Shown here one piece after another: positions 54,371 to 64,000 of a DNA stretch of 64,000 nt. The translations under genes and the position numbers were made by a program. The stretch is from Mesotaenium endlicherianum (lineage: Eukaryota; Streptophyta; Zygnematophyceae; Zygnematales; Mesotaeniaceae): NCBI GenBank assembly GCA_009602735.1, contig WELA01001907.1, positions 171,159-235,158 on the forward strand, read 5' to 3'. Below the pieces are notes generated by a model. It was given only the letters and a program-made list of their open reading frames with translations, searched no databases and had not been told where the DNA came from. Every line of letters starts with the position of its first letter. Positions within the stretch are counted from its first letter, which is position 1.

Positions 54371-55929
54371 ATGGCTTCCGTGTCTTCTTTAACGTGTGTC
54401 GCCGGAGTTGGATCCTTGCTCGATTCTTCTCCAGGCCGAGGAGGTAAGGCAGGCTAACATTGACTTCTCTCTGCTTATTGGAGATATAAGTTGGCAGTAT
54501 TCATGAACAAAATAAATGTGAACATTTTGGTTGGTTTTGCAGGCCATAAGAGCAGGCATGCCAGTTGCTCGCCAGGGAGGATTAGCTATAACGGCTTGTG
54601 TATCACCCGGCCCGTGTCTTCTTCACATGCAAGCCAAGAGACACTAGCAAGTGTTGTGAGCAGTGCATTAGCCATAAAAAGATCTTCTTCGCAACGTGCT
54701 GTTGCTCGTGCAGAGTACAGGTAATGGGAAAAGGATCTTATTTTCATTCTCTGTCAATAATTATTGACATGATTACCTCGAAAATGGCTGGCTTGGCCTC
54801 TGATGGTGAATTACGTTTGCTTATTGTTACCAGGAGGGAAGGCGGGGGAGGCTCTGATTTTATCTCTGGTTTTTTTCTTGGAGGCCTTGTCTTCGGCACT
54901 CTCGGATTTGTCTTCGCACCTCAGGTGAGCTTCCAGTGGTCCTTCATACATAATTTTTTTTTATTATAATTCGAATGCAGAGCTGGTCGATGACATTGAA
55001 GTTGTTGTTTTAGTGATGAAAGGAGTGATTTTCGGTGGCTGAACACGTGATTGTTCCACCTCAGTCTGTCCTCTTTGACCTGGAAGATTGCTCCGTTCCT
55101 GACTAGCTGGTTTGCGGATTTTAGTCTCTTTTGTTTCAAAAATGCCATGATACAGTCTGCTGGTCAGCCAAAGAAAACTCAGTGTCTGGGGGGCTGTTTC
55201 TATATGTGGTATGCCTCAGCTCTCAAGGGTCCTTCTAGGGGAGAATCCAGATGGCACCCCTAGGCGTTTACCAAGGTGGATGGATGACGACGACAGTCTT
55301 GAGGTGAGACTTTAGCAGTAACATGAGATGGCATCTTGCAACGTAGGGGGCTTCACTTTTTCTTCATTTTTTAATACGTTACTGGCCCATGCTGCTTTTG
55401 AGCTTCAAAAAGGGCAGTAAGGAGATCGTCGTGTCACTAATCACCCGATCCTTCTTGCATGCTAGATTCTTAGCTTTTTTCTGTTGTATAGACTTAAGAA
55501 TTAGCAGTGTCGACACTAGGCCCCAACTTCATGTCTAGAAGTTTGGCTTTCCCAAGGCCATGTAGTACAGTACCTCTGCATCACAATTTCTATTTTGCTG
55601 CATTGTTTCATCACAAAGGTACTTGTTTTTTTAACAGAGACTTCGCTGTTATTTTAGTCTTGAGGAATGGATGTGGTGGGTCATTTTTGAGCCTGGGTAA
55701 TTGCGCTGGTAGTTACAAAAATTGGTAAAAGGTTCTACTAAATCCCCCTTTCTGTGTGTAGTTCCTCCATCTGAAGATTTCTATTCAATGCTTTGGGCAG
55801 GCAACAAGGAGAAAAATGAACGAGAAAATAGCAGAGCTGAACCTTGCAATTGACAGCACTTCAGCGCAGCTTCGTGCCGATGATATTCGCCAAGCTGGGC
55901 TGGAACCATTACCAGAGTCTGCTGTTTGA
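54371..55929 (+). CDS. Chloroplast envelope-type small membrane protein (spliced)
   Basis: Five coding exons fit with GT-AG borders: 54371-54443, 54543-54720, 54834-54924, 55220-55303, 55801-55929, giving 184 residues. The N-terminus (MASVSSLTCVAGVGS, then a Ser/Arg-rich, acid-poor stretch to about 80) looks like a plastid transit peptide. Exon 3 encodes one Gly-rich membrane segment (FISGFFLGGLVFGTLGF) ending FAPQ. Exons 4-5 give RRLPRWMDDDDSLEATRRK and the helical tail NEKIAELNLAIDSTSAQL. From memory, this layout matches a plant family annotated as a chloroplast inner-envelope protein of unknown function (Arabidopsis At1g42960-like). Exon 4 is inferred from frame and similarity. Biochemical role unknown. 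Confidence 0.72.
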
Positions 55930-56829
55930 GAACCTGGGATTGAGCATTGTGTCTTAATTCGTACCAGAAACAAGCGCTGATTGCTTGTTTCTGATATGTC
56001 CCGAGTGTAGGCCATATGCAGCAATGGCTCTTGTCAGAGTTGGGGTAGCTCTTATGTCCCTTGACAGCATTTATCATCACATTCAGATATATGTATTGTC
56101 ACTCCTTGAGTTTGAGCTAGAATTTGCTACACCCTTGAGGTGTTCAAAAAGAAGATATTGGTATCCTTCTATATAGCACTGGATGACAAGGGATTATGCG
56201 GAAGCCAATTTTGTTTAGCACGGTAGATAACCATGTGCAACTCAGATCATAATGAGAAGCAGGAGAAGATTGGCTGGCCTGGCTGGCAGGCATGTACTGT
56301 TTTGACTTGGCATCATTTTACCTGCTTGTGGATTTGGGAGGAGTTCATTATTTGGCACCCATATTAGTACGGGTGTTGAAGTAATGCTTGGTACATAAAT
56401 TTGGAGTCTCTACTGCAAGAACAATAGGTGAATGTGAACATTTTCACTTGTTCTCTTTATCGATTTTGGGTGTGGTGGTAATGATTTGAAGAAGGTGAAG
56501 AAATACCTTCGGGGTACTGTTAGTGCCAATGTGATTGGAGTAGGAGGTAAGCTGGACATTGTACTTCCATCACTCTCAGTGGTTTGTCCCCTTCCAGGGT
56601 TAACTGCATATTTCTATTTCAAGCATCCTCATTTCTAGTAAAAGAATATTTGTAGTCACATATACTTGCAGTATTTTATAGTTATTATCCTTTATGTACA
56701 GAAGCTTCTGCAGCTAAAAATCTGAAATATGTTTACTTCACTATGGCATAATACTAAGTAAGAATAACATACATATTGCAACCCCCCCCCTTTAAGGCCA
56801 TGCAGACATTATCCCAGAGACCAATGACT
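55930..56829. other. Region between convergent genes
   Basis: No gene seen. It contains the 3' untranslated regions of the envelope-type gene (plus) and the F-box gene (minus), whose stop codons face each other across about 900 bp. A C9 run lies near 56782-56790. Confidence 0.5.
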
Positions 56830-58047
56830 TCAACCTGGAATATAAAAGTCCATCTTGTCGATGGGTAGATTTAAGATGTCTGTATCCACCTGAGCCAATG
56901 AAATAGTGTCATAGAATAGTCAGCTTCTTTCATCGACAGAAACATTTTGTGCAAAAAGTGGTATGAAAATGCAGTAAATATTCAAGAACGCATGCGTATT
57001 GACCACCATACCTCTTCAAAAGGCACAAAGACAAATGGGGCCATGCCACGTCGATGTGACACTGCGGGCACATCAGGGTTGTGTGTCTCGCTGTCATCCC
57101 AGCCCTCCACCATATTTAGCACATCCTCAGAATCGCCCGGAACCTGCAATGTAAGAGGACAAGGCTCGTCAAATATTGAACACTGCCATATCAAAGCTAT
57201 TAGCGATGTGCCATGACATGCAAAGATCAGAAGGATACCAAAGCAACAGCATGCCGTACCTCAGTGTCACTCATGCCGGAGGTGACAAGTGACAGCAGGT
57301 CAAGGCGATTATTAGCACCCTCACACGTCCCTCTCACCCTGTAAGACCACAGAACACCTCAACCCTCAAATTTCAGCTCCTTGGCAAAGCGCCAACACGT
57401 CTTGCCCGGTTTTTGTTTTTTTTTTTGTTTGAGCGGGGGCTGTACCTGAGTCGTATGCGCAGCACCGTGGGCCGCAGCCCTGGGTACAGCAGAGCTGCCT
57501 CCACCTGCCCTCAACCCCACATCCCCACCAAGTGTCAGCATGTAAATGAGTACCTGTAGCAATGTTTGCCCCTTGTACAAGTGCACGTGTCTCAAACAAA
57601 AGTCTTGTGCTTCTTTCCAGGTTCACAACATGAGGCGTACAAGCGAGGATGCTATCTGGTCAGGCCGGATGAGGGCAGGTACAGCAACTGACCATGTTGA
57701 ACTCGAAGCTGGCCCTTCCCACAAGCACCCCGTCGGCTTTGGAGGGCTTGCTCATCATGGACTTGGCAACATCTTTCACCACCTGTGGTGACGTCTGCAG
57801 AACTCACACGGCACCTTCCATCAGGGACCCAGCCGCTAGCTAGAGACTAGCTGCTGGTGCCAGAGGCCTGCATAGGCACCTACTCCATGCACAAAGTTGC
57901 AGAGGCACTCTGGACGCAGGGAGAAGTGGCCATACCTTATAGTACAGCTTGCCACTGGGCAGAAAGCGCAAGTAGCGATAGTAGCACACCTGGGAAGAGC
58001 CAAAGGCACCACCGACAATTTCACCTGATATCAGAACTTGTCTGTTG

Positions 58048-58082
<35 letters not shown>

Positions 58083-59812
58083 AGCAGGCAAATGCATACA
58101 CACACAGCGAGCAAGATACTGCTTGACATGTTTGTGCGTGCGCGGGTGCCGGAGAGGGCCATAAATTTGAGGAGCATACGAGGAGCGTGCCTGATGGACG
58201 GGGTTCCTGAAATTCCACTCCACAATGCCACACCGGATGTACGTGTTGCGGCTCACGTACACGCCTGCCCACACGCACACGCCAGCTCGCCTTGCTGCAT
58301 CCCTGTATCAGCTTGCTGTCTTGCTAATTGACATTGAGGTGCTCCACATATTCATTGCTAGAACTATACTGATCACCTTCAGATCGCAATCTGGGCCGCT
58401 GGCGCCACATCCGCCGCCATGATCCCCCGTACAGTTGGTGCACCACCTTGGCATTGTCAATCGGCCCACACACCTGCAGGCATCATCGCCAACGTCAAGA
58501 TTCGTCGCCGTCCCCACACTACACATGCACAAGTAATTCTCCCTCCACACGGGTGGTGCCCCGGCATGGTGTGCACAAGTGTGGAACGTACTTGCCAAGC
58601 CTTGAGGCATGCGGAGCGCCAGAGGGCGGGAGAGCGTGCCGCGTACTTCCACTTGCGGCAGACACAGCTGGCCCTCCCCAAGGTGTAGGCACTCATCCTC
58701 GCCAAAATCTGCACACCCACGTCACAGGGCTTTGGAACATGTGGAAGCTGCCATGGCTTTGCGCCCGAACAGACAGGCAGAGGCAGGGGTGAGGTGCATG
58801 GGAGCAGGGAGAGCATAAGCGCAGGCGGAGGAGATGCAGACCTCATGAAGAAGGTCGTCGGGAAGCTTCCGGTGGAGGAGGGAGGAGTCGGCCACGGGCG
58901 TGCTGCTGCTGCTGCCCACCGGCGCCACCGCCCTCACCCTCCTCCCATACAGACCTGCTCCCACTTGCGCTGCGTTACTTGCAACTCACAGATAGTTCTC
59001 TGTAGCTGACATCGCAGTCCATAGACATGTCAAAGTTATTGCTCTGGGAAGGCAATGAAGAGACAGAGACCTAGTTTCTCTCGCAGGCAAATATAAGTAG
59101 GGGTGCCAAAGCACCTCAAATTATACTCCTCTCCTGACTGTAGACGGGAAGAAACAAAGTTTGTGTACAGGGACTACTCACTAAGCCAGGGCCGATCAGC
59201 TTGAAGCACCTCGGGTTCCCACCTGCAACTGTGTGTCGCTTCTGTCACTATTGCTGCCATCTGCTTTCACCACCAAGCTCAATTGCACTCAGACAAACAG
59301 AACTCCAGATGTTTGTATACGGACACAGTTAGACCCAAAAATGTTCACCCCATATTCATTGTTTGCTGTCTCCAACCACATTATAAAACGATGACGAGTT
59401 TCAATCACGACATAAATATGTTAAGTGGAGATTTGAAGCACACACCAGATTGTGAAGTCTTCTACAATGATAGGCGAGCCAGAATTTGCAGCAACTCGTC
59501 TGCTTCCACTGCGCTTCGCTCCTGATCCACAGTCAAGCCACGAAACCGCCGGGTGAATAAAAAGGAAGCCAGTGGCGGCTTTAGAAAGATAATACAAATG
59601 CCTCCCGAGGTACAGTTTAGCCACTAACAGATGTTACGGGCAGTTGGAAAAATTGAGAGAATCGAGACCTCTTTGGCCTTGTGCAAGAGGCTTAGAGCCC
59701 TCTGAACCACACGTATACGATGGGATGCATATATGGATCCAGGCGGATGAGTCTTCAATGTCGTCAGCTCTGCTTCAAGGGATCTTCTTCTCAGTAATTC
59801 GTCAGCTTCCAT
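56830..59812 (-). CDS. F-box protein, FBXO9/Hrt3-like (13 exons)
   Basis: Minus-strand gene, 375 residues in my model. Exons: 59812-59669, 59521-59466, 59222-59182, 58954-58842, 58708-58592, 58473-58377, 58264-58191, 57989-57936, 57794-57693, 57504-57446, 57338-57260, 57143-57012, 56889-56830. The F-box spans exons 4-5 ([39 protein letters not shown]) and would bind Skp1 in an SCF ubiquitin ligase. The FBXO9/Hrt3 region follows: [62 protein letters not shown]. The plant-style end is [39 protein letters not shown] and [13 protein letters not shown]. Exon phases agree at every join. The intron after exon 7 starts with GC. Exons 1-3 are least certain. Substrates unknown. Confidence 0.85.
58051..58080. 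repeat. (TG)15 microsatellite in an F-box gene intron
   Basis: Thirty bases of perfect TG dinucleotides in the intron between F-box exons 7 and 8 (57990-58190). Several short frames over it are composition artefacts. Confidence 0.95.
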
Positions 59813-60248
59813 ACTCCATAGGCGTCTTGAGAAAAACAAAACAAAGTATTGCAAGCTAGAAGACTGCTCTTACTAACTATAAAACGGAAGTGACGGGCCT
59901 TTCGACTTTCCTGCTCTTCACCCCAGCGCATGAACTTGATTTCGAAAGAACTTCTTCAGTGAATCAATTTATCGCAGCACGAATGTGTACGTCAGCCTTT
60001 TGCGTCTCGGTCGCGAGTGGTGGTTCACGCGTTGCGTCCACCGACATCACTTCTGCGAAGGCGAGCTCTTTCATTAGACATTCTAATATCGAGCTGCAGC
60101 AGCACCTATTGCTCCTTACATAGGCTCCTTACATACTTGGACATGCTTGTACTGGCTCGTGTTTTTTCAGGCTACCGTTAACGACGAGCTAGTATTTCTG
60201 CTGCCTTTAGGACCAGTGCAACATAGCCATCAGTAGCTGTCGTTCGAC
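59813..60248. promoter_or_regulatory. Divergent promoter region of the F-box and FdC2 genes
   Basis: About 436 bp separate the F-box start (minus, 59812) from the FdC2 start (plus, 60249). No gene lies between. It must hold the promoters and 5' leaders of both, so they may share control elements. No obvious TATA box was fixed for either gene. Confidence 0.5.
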
Positions 60249-62266
60249 ATGGCGGCGAGAGCCCTGCTTTTATGTCCACCTGCTGTGTTTGCGGCCTTGG
60301 CCCCTTTCAGCTGTTCATTAAGTCGCCTTTCATCGCGACACAACACTTCCTCTGCATCACTCTTCGCAGAAAAGAAATGCTTATTAAATAATATAGACGT
60401 CATTAAGCACGAACGACATATAGCCGTCAAATCATCTTTGGCCGCTATAGATACATATGGTCTAATCAAAGACGATGAAGATGAATTCTATGAAGTGCCG
60501 GTACACACTGTTCGAGTGCACGATAGAAAGACTAACACATGGTACGAAGTTCAGGTGCCAGAGGTGAGGCTCATACCTCTTGCAACTTGGGCCTCATCTT
60601 TCGGCAAGACGCTTAGCTCGTGTGTTTCTTGCAGAGAATCTGTAAGTTTGACTTGCATTTTTGCCTATTTGACTCGCAGGATCAATATATACTACAGACT
60701 GCGGAAGCAATGGACATCAACCTTCCCTTTGCCTGCAGACATGGTTACTTTCCCAATAACAGCTCCCCATGTCCTCTTCTCGCTTTTTCTTATCTTCAAA
60801 AGTGGTTGGCTCGATAGCAGGCACCATGTGAAGGGAACAGGAGTTGCTGCTTATCAAATTCAGGTGACGGCAAGTTGGTCTCATTGGCTCAAGGTGCTGT
60901 GTGCCTCAACCTGGTGTTTGACAGGCTGCTGTACTGCGTGCGCTGTGAGAATAAAGTCGGGCGAATTGTCACAACCACGAGCACTGGGTATCTCCCCTGA
61001 GCTCAAAGAACAGGTCTGCAACCCTTTGCCAGCGCTGCGTCTAGTGTGTGTTAGCGTCTCTGCCCCTCTAGTAGAGCACTAATAGGATGCAAATGTTTAA
61101 AAGTACTTCGTGGCCGTGTTTTTACTGCCCCTGTCCACGTATCTGAGGAACTTGTGTGAGCATATACGAGTATGAGCTTGGAAACTTTCCCATTGCTGTG
61201 CCTGTTGCAAGTACCTCAAGTCTGAGTCTGAAGAATGCAATGACTACATGTGTGGGGGCAGGGATATGCCCTTCTATGTGTGGGTTTCCCCCTCTCGGAC
61301 TTGGAGGTGGAGACACAGGATGAGGACGAGGTGGGTGGGGGCTTCTCTTTGCAGCACGCTTGTCCCACTGTCATCACCTGCCACTCTGCTTCGTGGTTGC
61401 ATTGAATTTTTTGTGTGCTTGCATTGGATGACATTGTGGTTCGTTAATTTCAATTGTCAATTACATACCTAGCACTTGGCGGGAAACCTTGTTGCCTGGC
61501 TGGTTGGGCTTATCAACTGATAAGTGAAGGTAGTGGCCACTGGGCTATGGTGCAGTATCGTGACTGCGTACTCAAGGTTTTTTTCTTGTGTGGAGCTTCG
61601 TGCATCCCTTGCCGATGCTTCATTGGACTGATGCAGATCCTACTGGATCACCACCACCATGGTTCTTTTCTTGCTTATCTCTAGCTAGCAAATGGGGTGC
61701 TTGAGTGTCTTAATACTTACTTCAGCAGGCTGTTCCGCAATCCTACTGGATCACCACCACCATGGTTCTTTTCTTGCTTATCTCTAGCTAGCAAATGGGG
61801 TGCTTGAGTGTCTTAATACTTACTTCAGCAGGCTGTTCCGCAATCCTACTGGATCACCACCACCATGGTTCTTTTCTTGCTTATCTCTAGCTAGCAAATG
61901 GGGTGCTTGAGTGTCTTAATACTTACTTCAGCAGGCTGTGGCGCTGCCTTCTCTTTGCAGGTATACTGGTTGCAGTTTGGTCGTTATTTTGCTAAGGGCC
62001 CGGTGGTAAGTCATATTTGTGCACTACAGCCTATATGTATCCCCTCGTCTTGCCTTCAATCGTGCACTTCCAATTCTTTGTGGAGTGCCCTAATGTGTTC
62101 CGGACTTATCGTTCACGGGTGACTTGCATCATGTTTGTCAAGCGTGAAGCTGAATTACACTGGTAGTATTTGCTGTAAGGAAGATGCATGCTACTGATGG
62201 AATTTCTCTCTTGTTTCCCAGGAGCGTGATGACTACGCATTGGAATTGGCAGTAGCAGATGAGTGA
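60249..62266 (+). CDS. FdC2: Plastid 2Fe-2S ferredoxin, FdC2 type (6 exons)
   Basis: Six exons with GT-AG borders: 60249-60563, 60680-60743, 60925-61013, 61262-61330, 61961-62005, 62222-62266, giving 208 residues. Residues 1 to about 70 are Ser/Leu/Arg-rich, as expected of a chloroplast transit peptide. The ferredoxin fold follows (VHTVRVHDRKTNTWYEVQVP, DQYILQTAEAMDINLPFACR). The cluster ligands are Cys-x4-Cys-x2-Cys in CRHGCCTAC and the fourth Cys in ALLCVGFP. The extended C-terminus (DEVYWLQFGRYFAKGP, ERDDYALELAVADE) distinguishes FdC2 from photosynthetic ferredoxin. In plants FdC2 is a plastid electron carrier linked to chlorophyll and photosystem function. The exon 4-5 intron carries 103-bp repeats. 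All phases agree. Start chosen as the first ATG giving a transit peptide. Confidence 0.95.
61637..61939 (+). repeat. 103-bp tandem repeat in FdC2 intron 4
   Basis: Three copies starting at 61637, 61740 and 61843 (ATCCTACTGGATCACC...). The first two appear identical and the third lacks its last few bases. It lies just upstream of the acceptor of exon 5 (61961). Confidence 0.95.
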
Positions 62267-63615
62267 AGTTTCCTGAGACCTTCGCAAGGCGTTGGCACTT
62301 CTTGTTGTCGCTGTAAAAGTCTGCCGGGTAAATCTTCAGTAGAAAGCCTGACCTTCATTGGCTTGCATAACTTTGCGTCACTCTTCTCACAGCACCCTTG
62401 CTGATAAGCAGCTGTGATGAAGGGTGGAAAGGTGTATGGTCTCGATGCTGTAGTTCACCTTATAGGATGAGCGTGGTACAGGTTACAAGGTATTGCTCGG
62501 TGCGTTCGTTGGTATTCCACGATACATTACCAACTGGCTTCGACACGTTGATGGGAGTTGCTGATTCCATCCAGCATAAAGAGGTTGCGTAGCTGTGTGT
62601 TGCCCCTTTTCAGTTGATGAGCTTCCGAACTCTGTATCATTTTTTTCTAACTTGCCATTGAGACAAATCCTGTACCCATCACGTATGTTGTGCTTTTGGG
62701 ATCAATCCTGTATATGCATAGCACCTCACTTTCATGGGTACCTCTGTTTGAGTGATGGTCCTTCACATTAGGTAAATAATCAAGTATGTATGTTTCTGTT
62801 CCATCTAAGTGGTGGTAAGGGCTTTATTGGTTGCTAAACTTTTGGGCGATGCCTTTTGCCTTAGTTCACTCTCCAAAGTTACATGAAGAAACCTTTCAAC
62901 TTCAGATTTGCACCTAAATGATATTGAGAGTAACACTCTAACAAGCGCCGATGGGGCCATTTGGAGACATGTTTTGGAGGTTCTTGCTACCTTCACCCTT
63001 TGTTATTAGTGGACAAAGAAACTTCTTGATTTAAAGCCATTCAATTAAAGTATTACTGACACATGATGAGTACTTTTGGGCGGAGTTGTAAAAAATCGAA
63101 GACGAAATTACAGCTACGAGTTTACGATTATTCTAGAAGCTACTTCATAGAGAACTTTTGAAAAGGGGAAATATTGGAGCTACATACATACAAAGATAAA
63201 TAATTTCGAAAGGAAAAGAATGGAAGTATATCGTTCAGCAGTCGATTGTGCTTACTTCCATTTGAGGAACACATGTCACGTCGAGGCTCATGTAGTCCGT
63301 GAAGGATCTCATTGGCTCGCCGTGGCAAGTCTCGCTTATACTAGTCAACCCTGAGTCAACCCATTGCCAAGTTTTTTCTCGCGCAAGGAAGTCGGAGTTC
63401 TTATGTCTATGTAATTTTACACCCGTCTTATACAAGTAACTCCCTGAAGTGGTCTGTGGTGGAAAATCGTCGGACCTTGAAAATCTCCACATTTATGATG
63501 AGGCATATACCTTTGTGAGTAAGCAGTCTGTTCTTTTGGATATACATATAATTTAGCGCCTCGGAGTGGCAAGGAGCTTCAAAGGCTGGTGGCTGGACCT
63601 TTAAATTCTTTCAGC
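62267..63615. other. FdC2 3' region and upstream region of the GBP gene
   Basis: No gene recognised on either strand. The first part should contain the FdC2 3' untranslated region. The last few hundred bases are the probable promoter and leader of the GBP gene. The frames present are short and domain-free. Confidence 0.5.
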
Positions 63616-63813
63616 ATGTTCTCCAGGAAAACAGCGGTGCAAGGTGCAGGAAAGGAGTTAGCTCAACCTATTCGCCTCGTGTACACCGACCAGAATGGGC
63701 GTTTTGTGATGGACCTCGAGGCAGTGGCCGCCCTGAAGAAGGTGAAAGGACCTGTCGGTGTGGTAGCCGTATGCGGCAGGGCTCGCCAGGGGAAGAGCTT
63801 CATTCTGAATCAG
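63616..63813 (+). CDS. Guanylate-binding protein (GBP-like), first exon, runs off the window
   Basis: Exon 1 encodes 66 residues from MFSRKTAVQGAGKELAQP to FILNQ, then a GTGAGA donor. IRLVYTDQNGRFVMDLEAVA followed by GVVAVCGRARQGKSFILNQ is the start of the GBP large GTPase domain. GRARQGKS is the P-loop (GxxxxGKS) that binds GTP phosphates. Plant GBP-like proteins have the same opening. Family roles include immunity-related condensates and membrane remodelling; this member's role cannot be told from one exon. The remaining exons lie beyond 64000. I chose the ATG at 63616; the upstream in-frame extension starts with GTG and has no ATG. Confidence 0.88.
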
Positions 63814-64000
63814 GTGAGACGTGAGGGTTAAGCATCTCTGTGAATTTCCTTCCCCAAGCCTATATTGTTGGGGACTCTGCCTTCGGGCTACGGTTATGAA
63901 TGATCAGTGGTGTCAGAGGTGGTTCCTCCCTCTAAACTGCTATGGTTGTAGTATGTTGCCATGTTCTGACTCCGTTGTTGTAAACAACTGGGTCGGGGGG

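Noticed and set aside
54055-54372. Minus-strand ORF divergent from the envelope-type gene
   Set aside because: No family resemblance; it lies in the probable promoter/leader of the plus-strand gene.
58038-58331. Overlapping ORFs across the (TG)n tract, with Cys-Val or His-Thr runs
   Set aside because: Produced by the dinucleotide repeat. The true coding content here is F-box exon 7 on the minus strand.
61637-61939. Regular repeats considered as a CRISPR array
   Set aside because: Contiguous 103-bp units without spacers, inside an intron of a eukaryotic gene.
63589-63615. Upstream start for the GBP exon
   Set aside because: The in-frame extension begins with GTG and has no ATG; the ATG at 63616 is the first usable start.

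Overview
The window is nuclear DNA of a streptophyte (green plant lineage). The evidence is the intron-rich genes at the right end: a complete plastid-targeted FdC2 ferredoxin, a small chloroplast-envelope-type membrane protein, an FBXO9/Hrt3-like F-box protein with a plant-style C-terminus, and the first exon of a plant-type guanylate-binding protein. The density of decayed Ty3/gypsy elements points to a large, repeat-rich genome. A charophyte such as Chara would fit, but that is inference and the sequence does not settle the species.

Layout. Positions 1-27089 are one transposon nest read mainly on the minus strand. Host element B (5008-27089, Ty3/gypsy) is broken by three insertions: element A (1-5007) in its integrase, a piggyBac DNA transposon (6757-10053, TTAA duplication) in its reverse transcriptase, and element C (12838-26175) in its gag. 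A carries a solo LTR in its RNase H. C carries element D (19035-26108, duplication ACTGT) exactly at its 5' LTR/primer-binding-site junction. Positions 27090-44340 are a second nest on a decayed plus-strand retroelement F. It is broken by a solo LTR (29099-30248, duplication CAAGG) and by element G (30863-44229, duplication GCACC). G is split in its 3' LTR by element E (35137-43820, duplication GTTAG), the best preserved element here and a sister copy of B. E carries extra open reading frames between integrase and 3' LTR. Positions about 45450-51842 are a third, minus-strand element H with a PHD-finger-like integrase tail, punctured by solo LTRs at 49536-50279 and 50772-51485; a further solo LTR lies directly upstream of its presumed gag start (51850-52547).

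From about 54.3 kb the character changes to ordinary spliced genes: the envelope-type protein gene (54371-55929, plus), the F-box gene (56830-59812, minus, 13 exons modelled), FdC2 (60249-62266, plus, 6 exons) and the start of a GBP gene (63616 onward, plus). The F-box and FdC2 genes are divergent across about 440 bp. Exon models were made by hand from reading-frame continuity, GT/AG (once GC/AG) borders and remembered family sequence; no alignment was run.

Most informative observations: a structurally complete piggyBac insertion in a plant-lineage genome with its empty site visible in element E; extra ORFs in the env position of E; 5S-rRNA-like tandem repeats inside D; a 5' LTR of C replaced by a 65-bp hairpin; a short palindromic module shared by six otherwise diverged LTRs; and four single-N contig joins, at least two of which duplicate flanking sequence and corrupt retroelement reading frames.
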